Assembly: GCA_036557785.1 (NCBI GenBank)
Contig: DATBGZ010000075.1
Span: 1 to 39,119, forward strand
Direction: 5' to 3'
Origin: DATBGZ01 sp036557785
GTDB lineage: Bacteria > Actinomycetota > Actinomycetes > Mycobacteriales > Micromonosporaceae
Length of the DNA stretch: 39,119 nucleotides
In this document: positions 30,525-39,087 of the stretch, piece by piece
How the letters are laid out: each line of letters begins with the position of its first letter
Position numbering within the stretch: the stretch's first letter is position 1
Position numbers and translations under genes: made by a program
Notes under the pieces: generated by a model
Seen by the model: only the letters and a program-made list of their open reading frames with translations
Database searches by the model: none
Told to the model about the DNA's origin: nothing

Positions 30525-33167
30525 ATGAGCGACATTCAGCTGGCGGAGCCCGAATTCGTCGACGGGGATGCCGTCGATCCACCCGCGGCGCGCAAGCCGG
30601 GCAGCCGCGGCACGGTGGTGACCATTTCGACGGTCATCGCCCTGCTCGTGGCCACCGCGCTGACGGTCCTCGGGCTCGGCGCTTCGGACAACGCCGTGCA
30701 GACCGTCGATGCCAGCTCCTGGTTGTGGAGTTCCTCGCGCGGTGAGGTCGACCACGTGAACGGGGTGACCGCCCGAGTCGACACGCGAACGAAGATCACC
30801 GATGCGCAGAACCACGAGATCCAGATCACCCAGAACGACCGGTACCTGATCCTGCGCGACCTCGAGACCGGCCAGGTGACCGCGCTCGATCTCACCACGC
30901 TGCAGGTCAGCGCGGTCATGCCGAGCACACCCGGGTACGGCGTGAGCGTCGAGCTCTACCGCGATACGGCGATCGTCGTCGATGGTGTCCAGGGCGTGGT
31001 GCGTCAACTCGACCCGCGCACGCTCTCCCCCGTCGGCGAGCCAGTCACGCTGCGCCGCGGGATCGTCGCGGGTGGATTCGACGGCGTCGGCGCGCTCTGG
31101 GTCGCGCTGCCCACCGAGGGCACGGTGGTCGCGATCGAGCCAGGCATCGACGGCCAGGGCCCCCATGTGGTGCGCACCCAGACCGTGGCCGACCCGGGGC
31201 ACGACCTGGTGCTCAGCTCGTTGGACTCCGGCGTGGCCGTACTCGACAACACGACACAGCGCCTCGCGGTGGTCACCGACCGGGTCGAGACGGTCGACCT
31301 GCCGACGCGGCGTCCGGGCACTCTGCCGCCGCACACCGCCGGGCGCCCGATCGCGGTCACCGTGCCCACGGAGCGCGCGGTGCTGCTCGTCGATGGCCGG
31401 TCGGTGCACCGGGTAGCCATCCCGGGCGACGGCGAGATCGGCCCAGCAGTCGCCTACGCGGGCCGGATCTACGTCCCGGATCCCGATGCCGGTACGGGTG
31501 TCGTTCGCGAGACGACGGAATCGGGCGCGGTGGTGAACACCATCACCGTGCCGAGCCCGACCGGCAGGGTCGAGCTCGAGGTGCGCGAGGACTACCTGTT
31601 CATCAACTCGCCGGACGGCTCGCAGGCGCGGGTGGTCGACTCCGACCACCACGTCCGGAACGTGAACAAGTACCAGGACGGCGTGCTCGGCGGCGATCCG
31701 CCGCCACCCCCGCCGCGGCCGAAGCCGGAGAAGCCGGCGGTCACCATCCCGGGCAGGCCACAAGCGGTCACCGCGACCGCGGGCGACGGTACGGTCACCA
31801 TCACCTGGCGCAAGGCGGCCGAGAATGGCGCGCCGATCACCCAGTACGTGGTCGAAGGGAACGGCGACCCGATCATCGTCGGCGCGTCGCAGCGGCAGGT
31901 CGAGATCACCGGGCTCACCAACGGCCAGAAGTACCGCTTCTTCGTCCACGCCGTCAACGCGATCGGCCCCGGTCCGCGCGCCTTCACGCGGACCGTCATC
32001 CCCACCCGGGACGTGCCCGATCCGCCGGCTACGGTCGCCGCGACCGCCAACCCCGACGGCTCGGTGGCCGTCACCTGGCCCGCCGCGAACGGCCAGGGTC
32101 ACAAGATCACGCAGTACCGGGTTACCTCGGTCAGCGGCGCCGGCGTCACCGCGAGCGTCGGGGCGGTCAAGGGCACCAAGATGACCATCGCCGACGGCAC
32201 GCTGACCTACGGGACCCAGTACGCGTTCACGGTCGTCGCCATCAACGACATCGACGCGGGCTCAACGGATTCGCCGCCGAGCAACACGGTCATCCCCTTT
32301 ACCGTGCCGACCGCGCCCGGCAGCGTGGTTGCGGCGACCTCCCCGGCCCAACGCGGAGCCATCGACGTTCGTTGGCAGGCAGCACAGGGCAACGGCCGTC
32401 CCATCGACAGGTACGAGGTCGTGCAGGCCGACGGTACCGTCACGCCGGTCACCACCACGACGACCACGCTGTCCGGCTTCCCTGACGACACCGCGGTCCA
32501 GGTCAAGGTGCGTGCCGTCAACGAGGCGGGCGCCGGCCCCGAGGTCACGGTCTCCGGCCGCACCATGGCCGCGCCGAGCCTGACCGTGACCACCGCCAAG
32601 GGGAGTTACAACTCGGTCAGCCTGACGATCACGCCCAACGCCGGCGGCGGCACCGGCCAGTGCACGCTCACCGTGACCGGTGCCGGTTCGGTCACGCAGG
32701 CCTGCACCACCACGGCGCTCACGCTCACCATGAAGCAGAACGTCTGGCCGAACGGCAGCTACCAGTGGAAGGTGTCGCTCACCAATGCCGTGGGCGCCGT
32801 CTCGACCAGCTCCACCGCACCGGGACGCGCACCGATCGCCACGAATACACTCTTGGGTACGTCGATCTGTGGCGATCTGAGCTACTGCCCGGACGGCGCG
32901 GTCTACTACAGCGGGCCGCAACAGATCGACGCCGATGCACTCGGCCACATCGCGGTCGGCAAGACCTTCACCCCCCAGTGCTGGACCCGCAACGGACCGG
33001 TCATCAACAACGTCTGGGGCGGCAAGCCCGGCGGCGGCAACCCGGACCGGCTGCAGAACAACTACTGGCTGAAGACCTCGTACGGCGGACACGCGACGGC
33101 GTACTTCCCCTGGGTGTGGACCAAGCTCGATGGAGGCGACAGCGTCTCGATGCTCCCGCAGTGCTGA
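30525..33167 (+). CDS. Large membrane-anchored protein with three fibronectin type III domains
   Basis: 880 residues. A short cytoplasmic tail and one membrane segment (29-52) precede an extracellular region of repeated beta strands (about 60-385), likely a propeller-like fold (ALDLTTLQVSAVM, VVRQLDPRTLSPVGEPV, ALWVALPTEGTVVAIEPG). A Pro-rich hinge (391-404) leads to three FN3 domains (about 409-497, 500-592, 597-690), each with the TW...PI..Y core and NxxG turns. A Cys-containing Ig-like domain (about 695-780) and a C-terminal Cys/Trp-rich region follow, the latter with CGDLSYC, QCWTRNG and a final QC. It is probably a surface adhesion or wall-binding protein; the ligand is unknown. AAAGGGGG serves as ribosome binding site. 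Confidence 0.8.
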   Translation: MSDIQLAEPEFVDGDAVDPPAARKPGSRGTVVTISTVIALLVATALTVLGLGASDNAVQTVDASSWLWSSSRGEVDHVNGVTARVDTRTKITDAQNHEIQITQNDRYLILRDLETGQVTALDLTTLQVSAVMPSTPGYGVSVELYRDTAIVVDGVQGVVRQLDPRTLSPVGEPVTLRRGIVAGGFDGVGALWVALPTEGTVVAIEPGIDGQGPHVVRTQTVADPGHDLVLSSLDSGVAVLDNTTQRLAVVTDRVETVDLPTRRPGTLPPHTAGRPIAVTVPTERAVLLVDGRSVHRVAIPGDGEIGPAVAYAGRIYVPDPDAGTGVVRETTESGAVVNTITVPSPTGRVELEVREDYLFINSPDGSQARVVDSDHHVRNVNKYQDGVLGGDPPPPPPRPKPEKPAVTIPGRPQAVTATAGDGTVTITWRKAAENGAPITQYVVEGNGDPIIVGASQRQVEITGLTNGQKYRFFVHAVNAIGPGPRAFTRTVIPTRDVPDPPATVAATANPDGSVAVTWPAANGQGHKITQYRVTSVSGAGVTASVGAVKGTKMTIADGTLTYGTQYAFTVVAINDIDAGSTDSPPSNTVIPFTVPTAPGSVVAATSPAQRGAIDVRWQAAQGNGRPIDRYEVVQADGTVTPVTTTTTTLSGFPDDTAVQVKVRAVNEAGAGPEVTVSGRTMAAPSLTVTTAKGSYNSVSLTITPNAGGGTGQCTLTVTGAGSVTQACTTTALTLTMKQNVWPNGSYQWKVSLTNAVGAVSTSSTAPGRAPIATNTLLGTSICGDLSYCPDGAVYYSGPQQIDADALGHIAVGKTFTPQCWTRNGPVINNVWGGKPGGGNPDRLQNNYWLKTSYGGHATAYFPWVWTKLDGGDSVSMLPQC

Positions 33168-33251
33168 CGCCGCACAAATCGGGAGTTCTGGGGGCGACAC
33201 GACACGCGGGTGAGGCGTCGGTGCTCGCTTCCCGACCCGCACGCCGACACA

Positions 33252-33278
33252 CTCGGTACGGCTGGAGCCGCTACCGAG
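33252..33278 (+). terminator. Hairpin between the large FN3 gene and the DUF457 gene
   Basis: CTCGGTACGGC (33252-33262) pairs with GCCG-C-TACCGAG (33267-33278): 11 bp with a one-base bulge and a TGGA loop. It is 85 nt after the FN3 stop and 16 nt before the next start. It may be a terminator, or a leader structure, since its 3' arm runs into the purine-rich GAGGGAG that could be the ribosome binding site. Confidence 0.45.
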
Positions 33279-33293
33279 GGAGCTTGATCGACG

Positions 33294-34094
33294 ATGATGG
33301 GACCGTCACACGCCCTGTCGGGCGCGGCCGTGTGGCTCGGCGGCTCGTGGGCGCTGGACTACTTCCGCGACTACCACCAGTCGCCAGTTGAACTCACGGT
33401 CGGCGCGGCGGTCTGCGCCGGCGCCGCCTTGCTGCCAGACCTCGACCTCTCGGGTCGGGTCACCTCCGGCAAGGGCGGCGCGACCGTGGCGCACACATTC
33501 GGGCGGGTAAGCCTGTTCCTCGCCGAGGTGGTGGAGAAGGCGTCGTTGGGCGTCTATGACCTGACGCGGCTCAAACGCGACCCGCACCGGGCCAACGGCC
33601 ACCGTACGTTCACCCATACTCTGCCCTTCGCCGCCGGCATGGGAGCTGTCACGACGTGGGCGTGCACGGCTGGGGGCAAGTGGGCCGTGATCGGGACCGT
33701 CTTCCTGATGCTCGGCTTCGCCCTGCGCGGGCTGTTCCACACGATCGCCGCGAAGCTCGGCTGGATCGTCATCACGGCGCTCTCGGCGGGAGGCGCCTAC
33801 GCGACCTACGTCTACCTGCCCGCGGGTCGTGGCTACCCGCTGCTCGGCGTCGCGGTCGGAGTCGGCTGCGTGGTGCACCTGCTCGGTGACATGGTCACGC
33901 CCGAGGGCGTGCCGATCTTCTGGCCGCTGCCCACCGGACGGCGCCTGTGGCGGATGATCGGCGTGCCGAAGGCTCTCGCCGTCCAGGTCGGTGGCCGCGT
34001 GGAGACCGTGGTGCTGCGCGGAGCATTCACGGTGGTGAGCATCGCCGCGGCGCTCGGCCTCGCTGCCCCGTCCCTGCTCGATCGCCTCCGCTGA
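33294..34094 (+). CDS. Metal-dependent hydrolase-like membrane protein (YdjM/DUF457 family)
   Basis: 266 residues. The family's conserved polar residues are seen: MGPSHALSGAAVW with an N-terminal histidine, LLPDLDLSGRV, HRTFTHTLPF, and HLLGDMVTPEGVPIFWP. His and Asp residues in these motifs are thought to bind metal next to the membrane. About five hydrophobic segments are present. The family is annotated as membrane-bound metal-dependent hydrolase; activity is largely unproven. The start is one of two adjacent ATGs (33294/33297), with GAGGGAG 11-17 nt upstream. It stands alone before a convergent regulator gene. Confidence 0.78.
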   Translation: MMGPSHALSGAAVWLGGSWALDYFRDYHQSPVELTVGAAVCAGAALLPDLDLSGRVTSGKGGATVAHTFGRVSLFLAEVVEKASLGVYDLTRLKRDPHRANGHRTFTHTLPFAAGMGAVTTWACTAGGKWAVIGTVFLMLGFALRGLFHTIAAKLGWIVITALSAGGAYATYVYLPAGRGYPLLGVAVGVGCVVHLLGDMVTPEGVPIFWPLPTGRRLWRMIGVPKALAVQVGGRVETVVLRGAFTVVSIAAALGLAAPSLLDRLR

Positions 34095-34097
34095 CCG

Positions 34098-34109
34098 CCG
34101 GTCGACCGG
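34098..34109. terminator. Palindrome between convergent genes
   Basis: CCGGTCGACCGG is a perfect 12-bp palindrome just after the stop at 34092-34094, in the 55-bp gap before the convergent regulator's stop at 34150. It could fold as a 4-bp stem with TCGA loop; support as terminator is weak. Confidence 0.25.
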
Positions 34110-34149
34110 ACCCTTCATCGCCCTCAGCAGCGCGCGTCACTGGCGCGAG

Positions 34150-37068
34150 TCACGGTTTGAGGCAGCGCGCCAGCGTCGCGGTCGCGCCAAGGTCGGTCAG
34201 CATGGCCAACCCATCGGCGCTGGCCTGCCCATCGGTGGCTTGAGCCAGTTCGACCGCCTGCTCGTAGCGTTCGCCGAGCGCACGCCAGGCGGCTGCGGCC
34301 CCGCACCGATCGCCGGCGAGGGCGGCCCGCCACGGTCCGGGCGCGTCCTGCGGCGCGGTGATGTCATGGCCGGCGCGACGCAGGTACCCGCAGAGTTCGG
34401 CCTGGATCGCGGTGTGTCCCGTGGACGCGGCAAGGTCCAGGACCGTCCAGACCGTCGAAGGGATAGGCCCGGTGCAAGCGGTGAGCCAGGCCAGTTCGAC
34501 AGTGGCGACCGCCAGTGGCCCGCCGACGTAGCTGTCCGAAGTCCACAGCGGATCACTGGTCGCTTGGGCGAGAACGTCGTGAGCCTCCGGGTCGCCGCGG
34601 CGGGCGAGCAGGCGGACGAGCACGCTCCGGGCGAGCAGGCCCATCACGCCCGGCTGGCCGGGTCGGGCGATCAGCCGACGAAGTTCGGCGATGGCGCGGT
34701 CCCAGTCGCCCTGGCTGGCGCAGACTCCGGCCGAGGTAAGCAGCAGGCGGTACTCCCCGGCGGCGAACTCACCGTCGGCGGCGAGCCGGAGGCCGGTCGC
34801 GACGTAGCGCTGGGCGTCCTGCAGTCGCCCGGCGCGATGGGCGCTGCCGGCGGCGTTCACATAGCCGCGGATCCGCACCTCGAGCGGGGTCTCCGCCCCG
34901 GCCAGCGCGATGGCGCGTTCGATGTCGTCGCCGCCGGCCGGCTCACCCTGGGCGACCCGGCCGCTGCCGAGGTACCACAGGGCCTGTGCGCGAAGGTCGT
35001 CGCGGCGCAGCCGTTCGCCGAGCGCGAGCGCCAATGCGGCGTGCCGCACCACGGCCGCGTCCGGTTGGGCCACGATGCCGACGGTCGCGAGGTTGCTGTG
35101 AGTCCGCGCGAGCTCGATGAGCGCGGCGGCGAGGCGCGCATCATCGCCGAGACCCTCGAGGATCGTGACAGCCCGCGCCGCGGCCGGCCTCGCGGCGTGC
35201 GGGCCGAGGGCGAAGAACGCGGTCCGCGACAACACGATGAGCGCCTCGGCGAGGACCACGGGATCCTGCGACGCTTCGGCTACCGACACGGCACTGCGCG
35301 CGCAGGGCAGCGCCGCTTGATACTCGTTGACGACATACAGCGAGTAGGCCCGCCGGGTGAGCAGGCTGGCATGGGCGACCTCGTCGAGGCGGTCCTCGTG
35401 CGCCAACACCAGGCGTAGGGTCTCCGCGGCCTGGCGGTGCGCCCCAGCGCGTTCGGCCTCGGCCGCGGCGGCGGGACCGTACTCCAGCAGCACGTCGGTG
35501 CGCAGGGCGCGCACGGCGTGGTGCACGATGCGGGACGGTTCCGGGTGCGGTTGGCGCAGGAGTACGTCGAGCACTTCGCGGTTGGCCTGCACGAGTTCAC
35601 CGACGGTCATAGAGGTCTCGATGGCCCGCCGTGCGAGCTCGTGTCGGTACGAGACGTGTTCGGGTCCACCGCTGACCACACCCGACCGTTCCATGTGGAC
35701 CAGCGCATCCCGGTCGTCACCGGCGAGCGTCTCGACCAACCACCGTTCGGCCCGCGAGGGCACGACGGCGACGCGTTCGGCGAGCCGCCGGGCCGCCTCC
35801 GGCAGCCGGCCAACGCGCGCCAGGACGGCGTCGCGGACCGTCGCCGGCACGCCGTCTGACTCGGCCGCCAGTATCTCGGTCAGGAAGAACGCGTTTCCGC
35901 GGGTGATCCGATGCAGTTCGGCCGCCTCCACGGGGTCCGTGCCGGCCAGCCGCCGCACGGCATCGACGCTCAGTGGCGCGAGCTCGAAGCGCTTGGTCGA
36001 GGCACCACTCAGGCTGCCCAGGATGCGCCGCAGCGGGTGCGTCGCAGAGATGTCCTCGTCCCGGAACGTCAGCAGCAGGAGCAGGGGCGCGGCGGCGATG
36101 CGCCGCGACAGGTACCTGATGGCATCGAGGGTGGCGTCGTCGGCCCAGTGGACGTCCTCGATGACGACAACGGTCGGCGCCGCCGCCAGAGTCCTGAGGA
36201 GGGCGGGGAAGACGTCCTCCGGCCCGGCGCCGCTGGAGAGCACCGTGGCGAGCTCGGGCATGGTCTCCGCCATGTCGTGCACGGGCCCCAGGCTGCGCGG
36301 TGCCAGCAGATCGTCGCAGCCACCGACCGCGACGCGGGTCTCCGGGTCGAGGTGAGCGAGAAACTCCTGCACCAGCGCGGACTTGCCGCTACCGGCCTCG
36401 CCCGTGACCAGCACGACCGTACCCCGACCGGTGCGCGGCAGCGAGCGGGCGATCCGAGCCAGCGAGCCCAGCTCGGCGTCACGCTCGAGCAGTGTCGGCA
36501 TGGGCGCTACGGCGACGGCCGGCCGGGTTGGCACCGCGGTCGCAGCCAGGATCGGATCGGGCGGGACGCTGTCCTTCGCCGAGCGCGCGCACCGGTACAG
36601 CAGCGCCTGCTGCCGGGCCTGCAGCAACTGCCTGGGCTCCTGGAACCATGACTCGACATCGTCGGGCAGCAGCTCGCCCGGGTACAGGGCGAGCGCGGCC
36701 ACACAGGCATCCATGGTGTCGGCGCGCAGGGCCGCGTCGGCAGCCGCCTCGAAGCCGAGGACATCGACCTGCAGCGTGTGCGCCGGGAACAGGGCGACGA
36801 CCTCGTCGCGGATGACGATGGCGTCGCGGACGTCCAGGGCCTGCCGGGCATAGTGCGCGGCCTTGTACAGGCGGGCAAGCGCGGCCTCACGCTCCACTGT
36901 GGGCCACAGCGCGTCCGTGACCCGCTCGCGGTGCAGGCGTGCGCGGGGCGAGAGCGCGAGCAGCTTCACCAGGGCCGATGCCGATCGGTGCTTCCAGCGG
37001 CCTGGCGGCACCACCGCGCCATCGATGGTGACGGCGAAGCCGCCCAGCAGCGCCACATCCACTCGCAC
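34150..37068 (-). CDS. SARP/BTAD-type AAA-TPR transcriptional regulator
   Basis: 972 residues. The N-terminus is a winged helix of SARP type (VDVALLGGFAVTIDG, then ALWPTVEREAALARLYKAAHYARQAL, 1-95) followed by a bacterial transcriptional activator domain (about 98-165). An AAA ATPase follows with Walker A GEAGSGKS (223-230) and Walker B VVVIEDVHWADD, and the remaining 500 residues are TPR-like helices. Such regulators activate a nearby operon on ligand or ATP signals. It is divergent from the osmC and monooxygenase genes, its likely targets. The start GTG 37068 (VRVDVALLGGF) is chosen by domain fit; no ribosome binding site is visible, and the long open frame upstream looks non-coding. It contains one CCACTGTGG motif. 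Confidence 0.85.
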   Translation of the reverse strand: MRVDVALLGGFAVTIDGAVVPPGRWKHRSASALVKLLALSPRARLHRERVTDALWPTVEREAALARLYKAAHYARQALDVRDAIVIRDEVVALFPAHTLQVDVLGFEAAADAALRADTMDACVAALALYPGELLPDDVESWFQEPRQLLQARQQALLYRCARSAKDSVPPDPILAATAVPTRPAVAVAPMPTLLERDAELGSLARIARSLPRTGRGTVVLVTGEAGSGKSALVQEFLAHLDPETRVAVGGCDDLLAPRSLGPVHDMAETMPELATVLSSGAGPEDVFPALLRTLAAAPTVVVIEDVHWADDATLDAIRYLSRRIAAAPLLLLLTFRDEDISATHPLRRILGSLSGASTKRFELAPLSVDAVRRLAGTDPVEAAELHRITRGNAFFLTEILAAESDGVPATVRDAVLARVGRLPEAARRLAERVAVVPSRAERWLVETLAGDDRDALVHMERSGVVSGGPEHVSYRHELARRAIETSMTVGELVQANREVLDVLLRQPHPEPSRIVHHAVRALRTDVLLEYGPAAAAEAERAGAHRQAAETLRLVLAHEDRLDEVAHASLLTRRAYSLYVVNEYQAALPCARSAVSVAEASQDPVVLAEALIVLSRTAFFALGPHAARPAAARAVTILEGLGDDARLAAALIELARTHSNLATVGIVAQPDAAVVRHAALALALGERLRRDDLRAQALWYLGSGRVAQGEPAGGDDIERAIALAGAETPLEVRIRGYVNAAGSAHRAGRLQDAQRYVATGLRLAADGEFAAGEYRLLLTSAGVCASQGDWDRAIAELRRLIARPGQPGVMGLLARSVLVRLLARRGDPEAHDVLAQATSDPLWTSDSYVGGPLAVATVELAWLTACTGPIPSTVWTVLDLAASTGHTAIQAELCGYLRRAGHDITAPQDAPGPWRAALAGDRCGAAAAWRALGERYEQAVELAQATDGQASADGLAMLTDLGATATLARCLKP

Positions 37069-37238
37069 CGGCGGATCGTACTGCGCCGGCCCGGCCGACC
37101 CGACGCGCCGAGAAGGTGGCGCGACGGTCGTGGAAGCCCTGGGGAAGGTCGGCCTCCTAGCGTCGTCCCGATCGCCGACACCGGTTCGTCGCCGCGCATC
37201 TGCCGCGGCGCCGGGGACGGCGCCCGAAGGAGATCGCC
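37069..37238. promoter_or_regulatory. Divergent control region between the SARP-type regulator and osmC
   Basis: 170 bp between divergent starts. It contains a -10-like TAGCGT (about 37158), and a hairpin GGCGCC-N6-GGCGCC (37207-37224) placed directly before the osmC ribosome binding site GAAGGAG. This could shape translation of osmC. No clear heptamer repeats were found here. Both promoters must lie in this gap. Confidence 0.35.
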
Positions 37239-37814
37239 ATGACCACCACGAGCCGCACCCGAGCGCCACTCAACGGGGTGGACACCCCGACGCTGTTCGC
37301 GACGCTCGACGCCGTGAAGGCCAACCCCGAGTTGGCCAAGTTCCAGTTCCGGGCCACGAACCGCTGGGTGAGCGGCACCCACAACCGCAGCGTGATCCGC
37401 GGCTTCTTCGGCGCGGGCCAGGAGGACACGAGCCGCACCGAGGACTTCACCTACGACGCAGACCATCCGGCGGTGCTCGTGGGCACGGGCCAGGGCCCGA
37501 CCCCCGTGGAGTTCCTACTGCACGCGATCGCTGCCTGCCTGACCGCCGGCGTCGCGAACATCGCCGCGGCCCGGGGAATCGCGCTGCGCGAGGTGAGCTC
37601 GAGCGTCGAGGGAGATATCGACCTGCTCGGCATCCTTGGCCTCTCCGATCGCATCCGCAACGGCTACCAGGCGATCCGGGTCAGCTTTCACATCTCGGGC
37701 GACGCGCCGGAAGCCGAGCTGCGCGCGCTGATCGACCAGTCCCGTTCGCGATCAGCAGTCTACGACGTGCTCACCCAGGGCGTGCCCGTCTCGGTCGAGG
37801 TCAGCACCGACTGA
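37239..37814 (+). CDS. OsmC-family protein with a single cysteine
   Basis: 191 residues. The OsmC fold is visible: WVSGTHNRSVIRGFF, FTYDADHPAVLVGTGQGPTPVEFLLHAIAACLTAGVANIAAARG with C100, then VEGDIDLLG and the C-terminal SRSRSAVYDVLTQGVPVSVEV. Peroxidatic OsmC/Ohr enzymes use two cysteines; here C100 is the only cysteine and the second position is Ser. A classical thiol peroxidase cycle is therefore unlikely without a partner. The role may be redox sensing, or substrate binding for the following flavoprotein. ATG 37239 has GAAGGAG 6 nt upstream. The monooxygenase gene starts 33 bp after its stop, so the two form an operon. Confidence 0.8.
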   Translation: MTTTSRTRAPLNGVDTPTLFATLDAVKANPELAKFQFRATNRWVSGTHNRSVIRGFFGAGQEDTSRTEDFTYDADHPAVLVGTGQGPTPVEFLLHAIAACLTAGVANIAAARGIALREVSSSVEGDIDLLGILGLSDRIRNGYQAIRVSFHISGDAPEAELRALIDQSRSRSAVYDVLTQGVPVSVEVSTD

Positions 37815-37847
37815 CCATCTGTCCACAAAGGAGCAAGGAGGCGTACC

Positions 37848-39085
37848 ATGCCACGGACTGACACCGTGATCATCGGCGCCGGCCATGCCGGTCTGGCCTT
37901 GAGCCGCTGCTTGACCGACCGCGGCGTGGACCACGTCGTGCTCGAGCGGGGGTGCGTCGGCGAACGCTGGCGCACCGCCCGCTGGGACAGCTTCCAGATG
38001 CTGACGCCGAACTGGCTGAGCCGGCTGCCCGATTGGCGGTACCCGGGCACTGATTCGGACGGCTTCATGACGGCCCCGGAGTTCGTGCAGTACCTGTCGG
38101 GGTACGCACGGTCGTTTGACGCGCCGGTCGAGACCGGCACGCTCGTGACGCGGGTGCAGCGTGCTGCGGCCGGGTTCGCGGTCGACACCGACCGCGGTCT
38201 GTGGCGGGCACGCAACGTGGTCGTCGCGACCGGTTACCACAGCGAGGCCAAGGTTCCCGGCCTCGCCGCCCGGCTGGCCCACGACCTGACCCAGATTCCC
38301 TCGTCGCGGTACCGATCGCCGGCGAGCGTGCCCGCCGGCGCCGTGCTCGTGGTCGGCGCGTCGGCCTCCGGCGTCCAGATCGCGCACGAACTCGCCGCCG
38401 CGGGTCGCCCGGTACTGCTCGCCGTCGGATGCCACACCCGACTGCCCCGCCGCTACCGCGGCCATGACATCCTCTGGTGGCTCGATCGCACCGGCAGGCT
38501 CGACCGCACCATCGATCAGATGCCGGACGCCGGCGCGGCACTGGCCGAGCCGGCGTCCAACTGGTCGGCACCACCGACCCGCGCGGCATCGACCTCGGTG
38601 TGCTGGCGCAGGGCGGCGTACGGCTCACCGGCCGCCTGCGCGATATCGGCGGCGCCGTGGCCCACTTCGCCGACGATCTGGCCGACACGTGCGGTGCCGC
38701 GCAGCGACGACTCGACCAGATCCTCGGCGAGATCGACCGCTACGCGACAGGCGTGTCGGGCTCGGTGGCGCTCGCGCCGGCGGACCCGCCGGCGCCGGTC
38801 GCCGTGCCGGCGACACCGTCGCGAGTGGACCTTCGGGCGGCCGGGGTATCGGCGGTGGTCTGGGCGACCGGGTACCAGCCGAGCTATCCGTGGCTGACCG
38901 TGCCGGTGCTCGACGGCGGCCGGATCCGCCACCAGCGGGGCATCACCGAGGTGCCCGGGCTCTACGCGATCGGCCTTCGATTCCAGCACCGACGCAGTTC
39001 GACATTCGTTGATGGAGCCCGGCACGATGCGAGGTATCTCGCGCAGCACATCGCGGCCGCGCGTCCCGTGACGGTCGGGGTGTAG
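37848..39085 (+). pseudogene. Flavin-containing monooxygenase-like FAD/NAD(P) oxidoreductase, frameshifted
   Basis: The N-terminal frame (37848 to about 38560) has the FAD motif IIGAGHAGLALSRCL, ERGCVGERWRTARWDSFQMLTPNW, the VVVATGYHSEAKVPG segment and the second dinucleotide fold VVGASASGVQIAHEL. The remainder is in another frame (about 38560 to 39085): VQLVGTTDPRGIDLGVLAQGGVRLTG, VVWATGYQPSYPWL, and GLYAIGLRFQHRRSSTFVDG. Inserting one base near GAGCCGGCGTCCAA (about 38550-38562) restores a protein of about 412 residues, and the span is 3n-1 as one deleted base predicts. If intact, it would be a CzcO/YdgW-like flavoprotein that oxygenates or oxidises a small substrate. GGAGG is present before ATG 37848. 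It follows osmC. Confidence 0.75.
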
Positions 39086-39087
39086 CC

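Larger units (their letters stand above)
6811..36902. repeat. Dispersed near-palindrome CCACWGTGG (11 copies)
   Basis: Exact copies start at 6811, 7703, 8420, 13465, 15715, 17160, 20303, 24623, 25339, 25616 and 36894. Four extend to TCCACWGTGGA (7702, 8419, 13464, 25615). Related 11-mers are TCCACAATGGA (18120, 19810) and TCCACAAAGGA (8881, 37822). Most lie inside genes in different reading frames and on both strands, so they are not a shared protein motif. By base composition alone (assuming about 70% GC) I expect roughly 0.5 copies. The span given covers first to last copy, not one element. Confidence 0.6.

Noticed and set aside
30471..32102. 543-codon minus-strand open frame opposite the FN3 gene
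   Set aside because: Low-complexity translation without motifs; the plus strand encodes a clear FN3 protein over the same bases.
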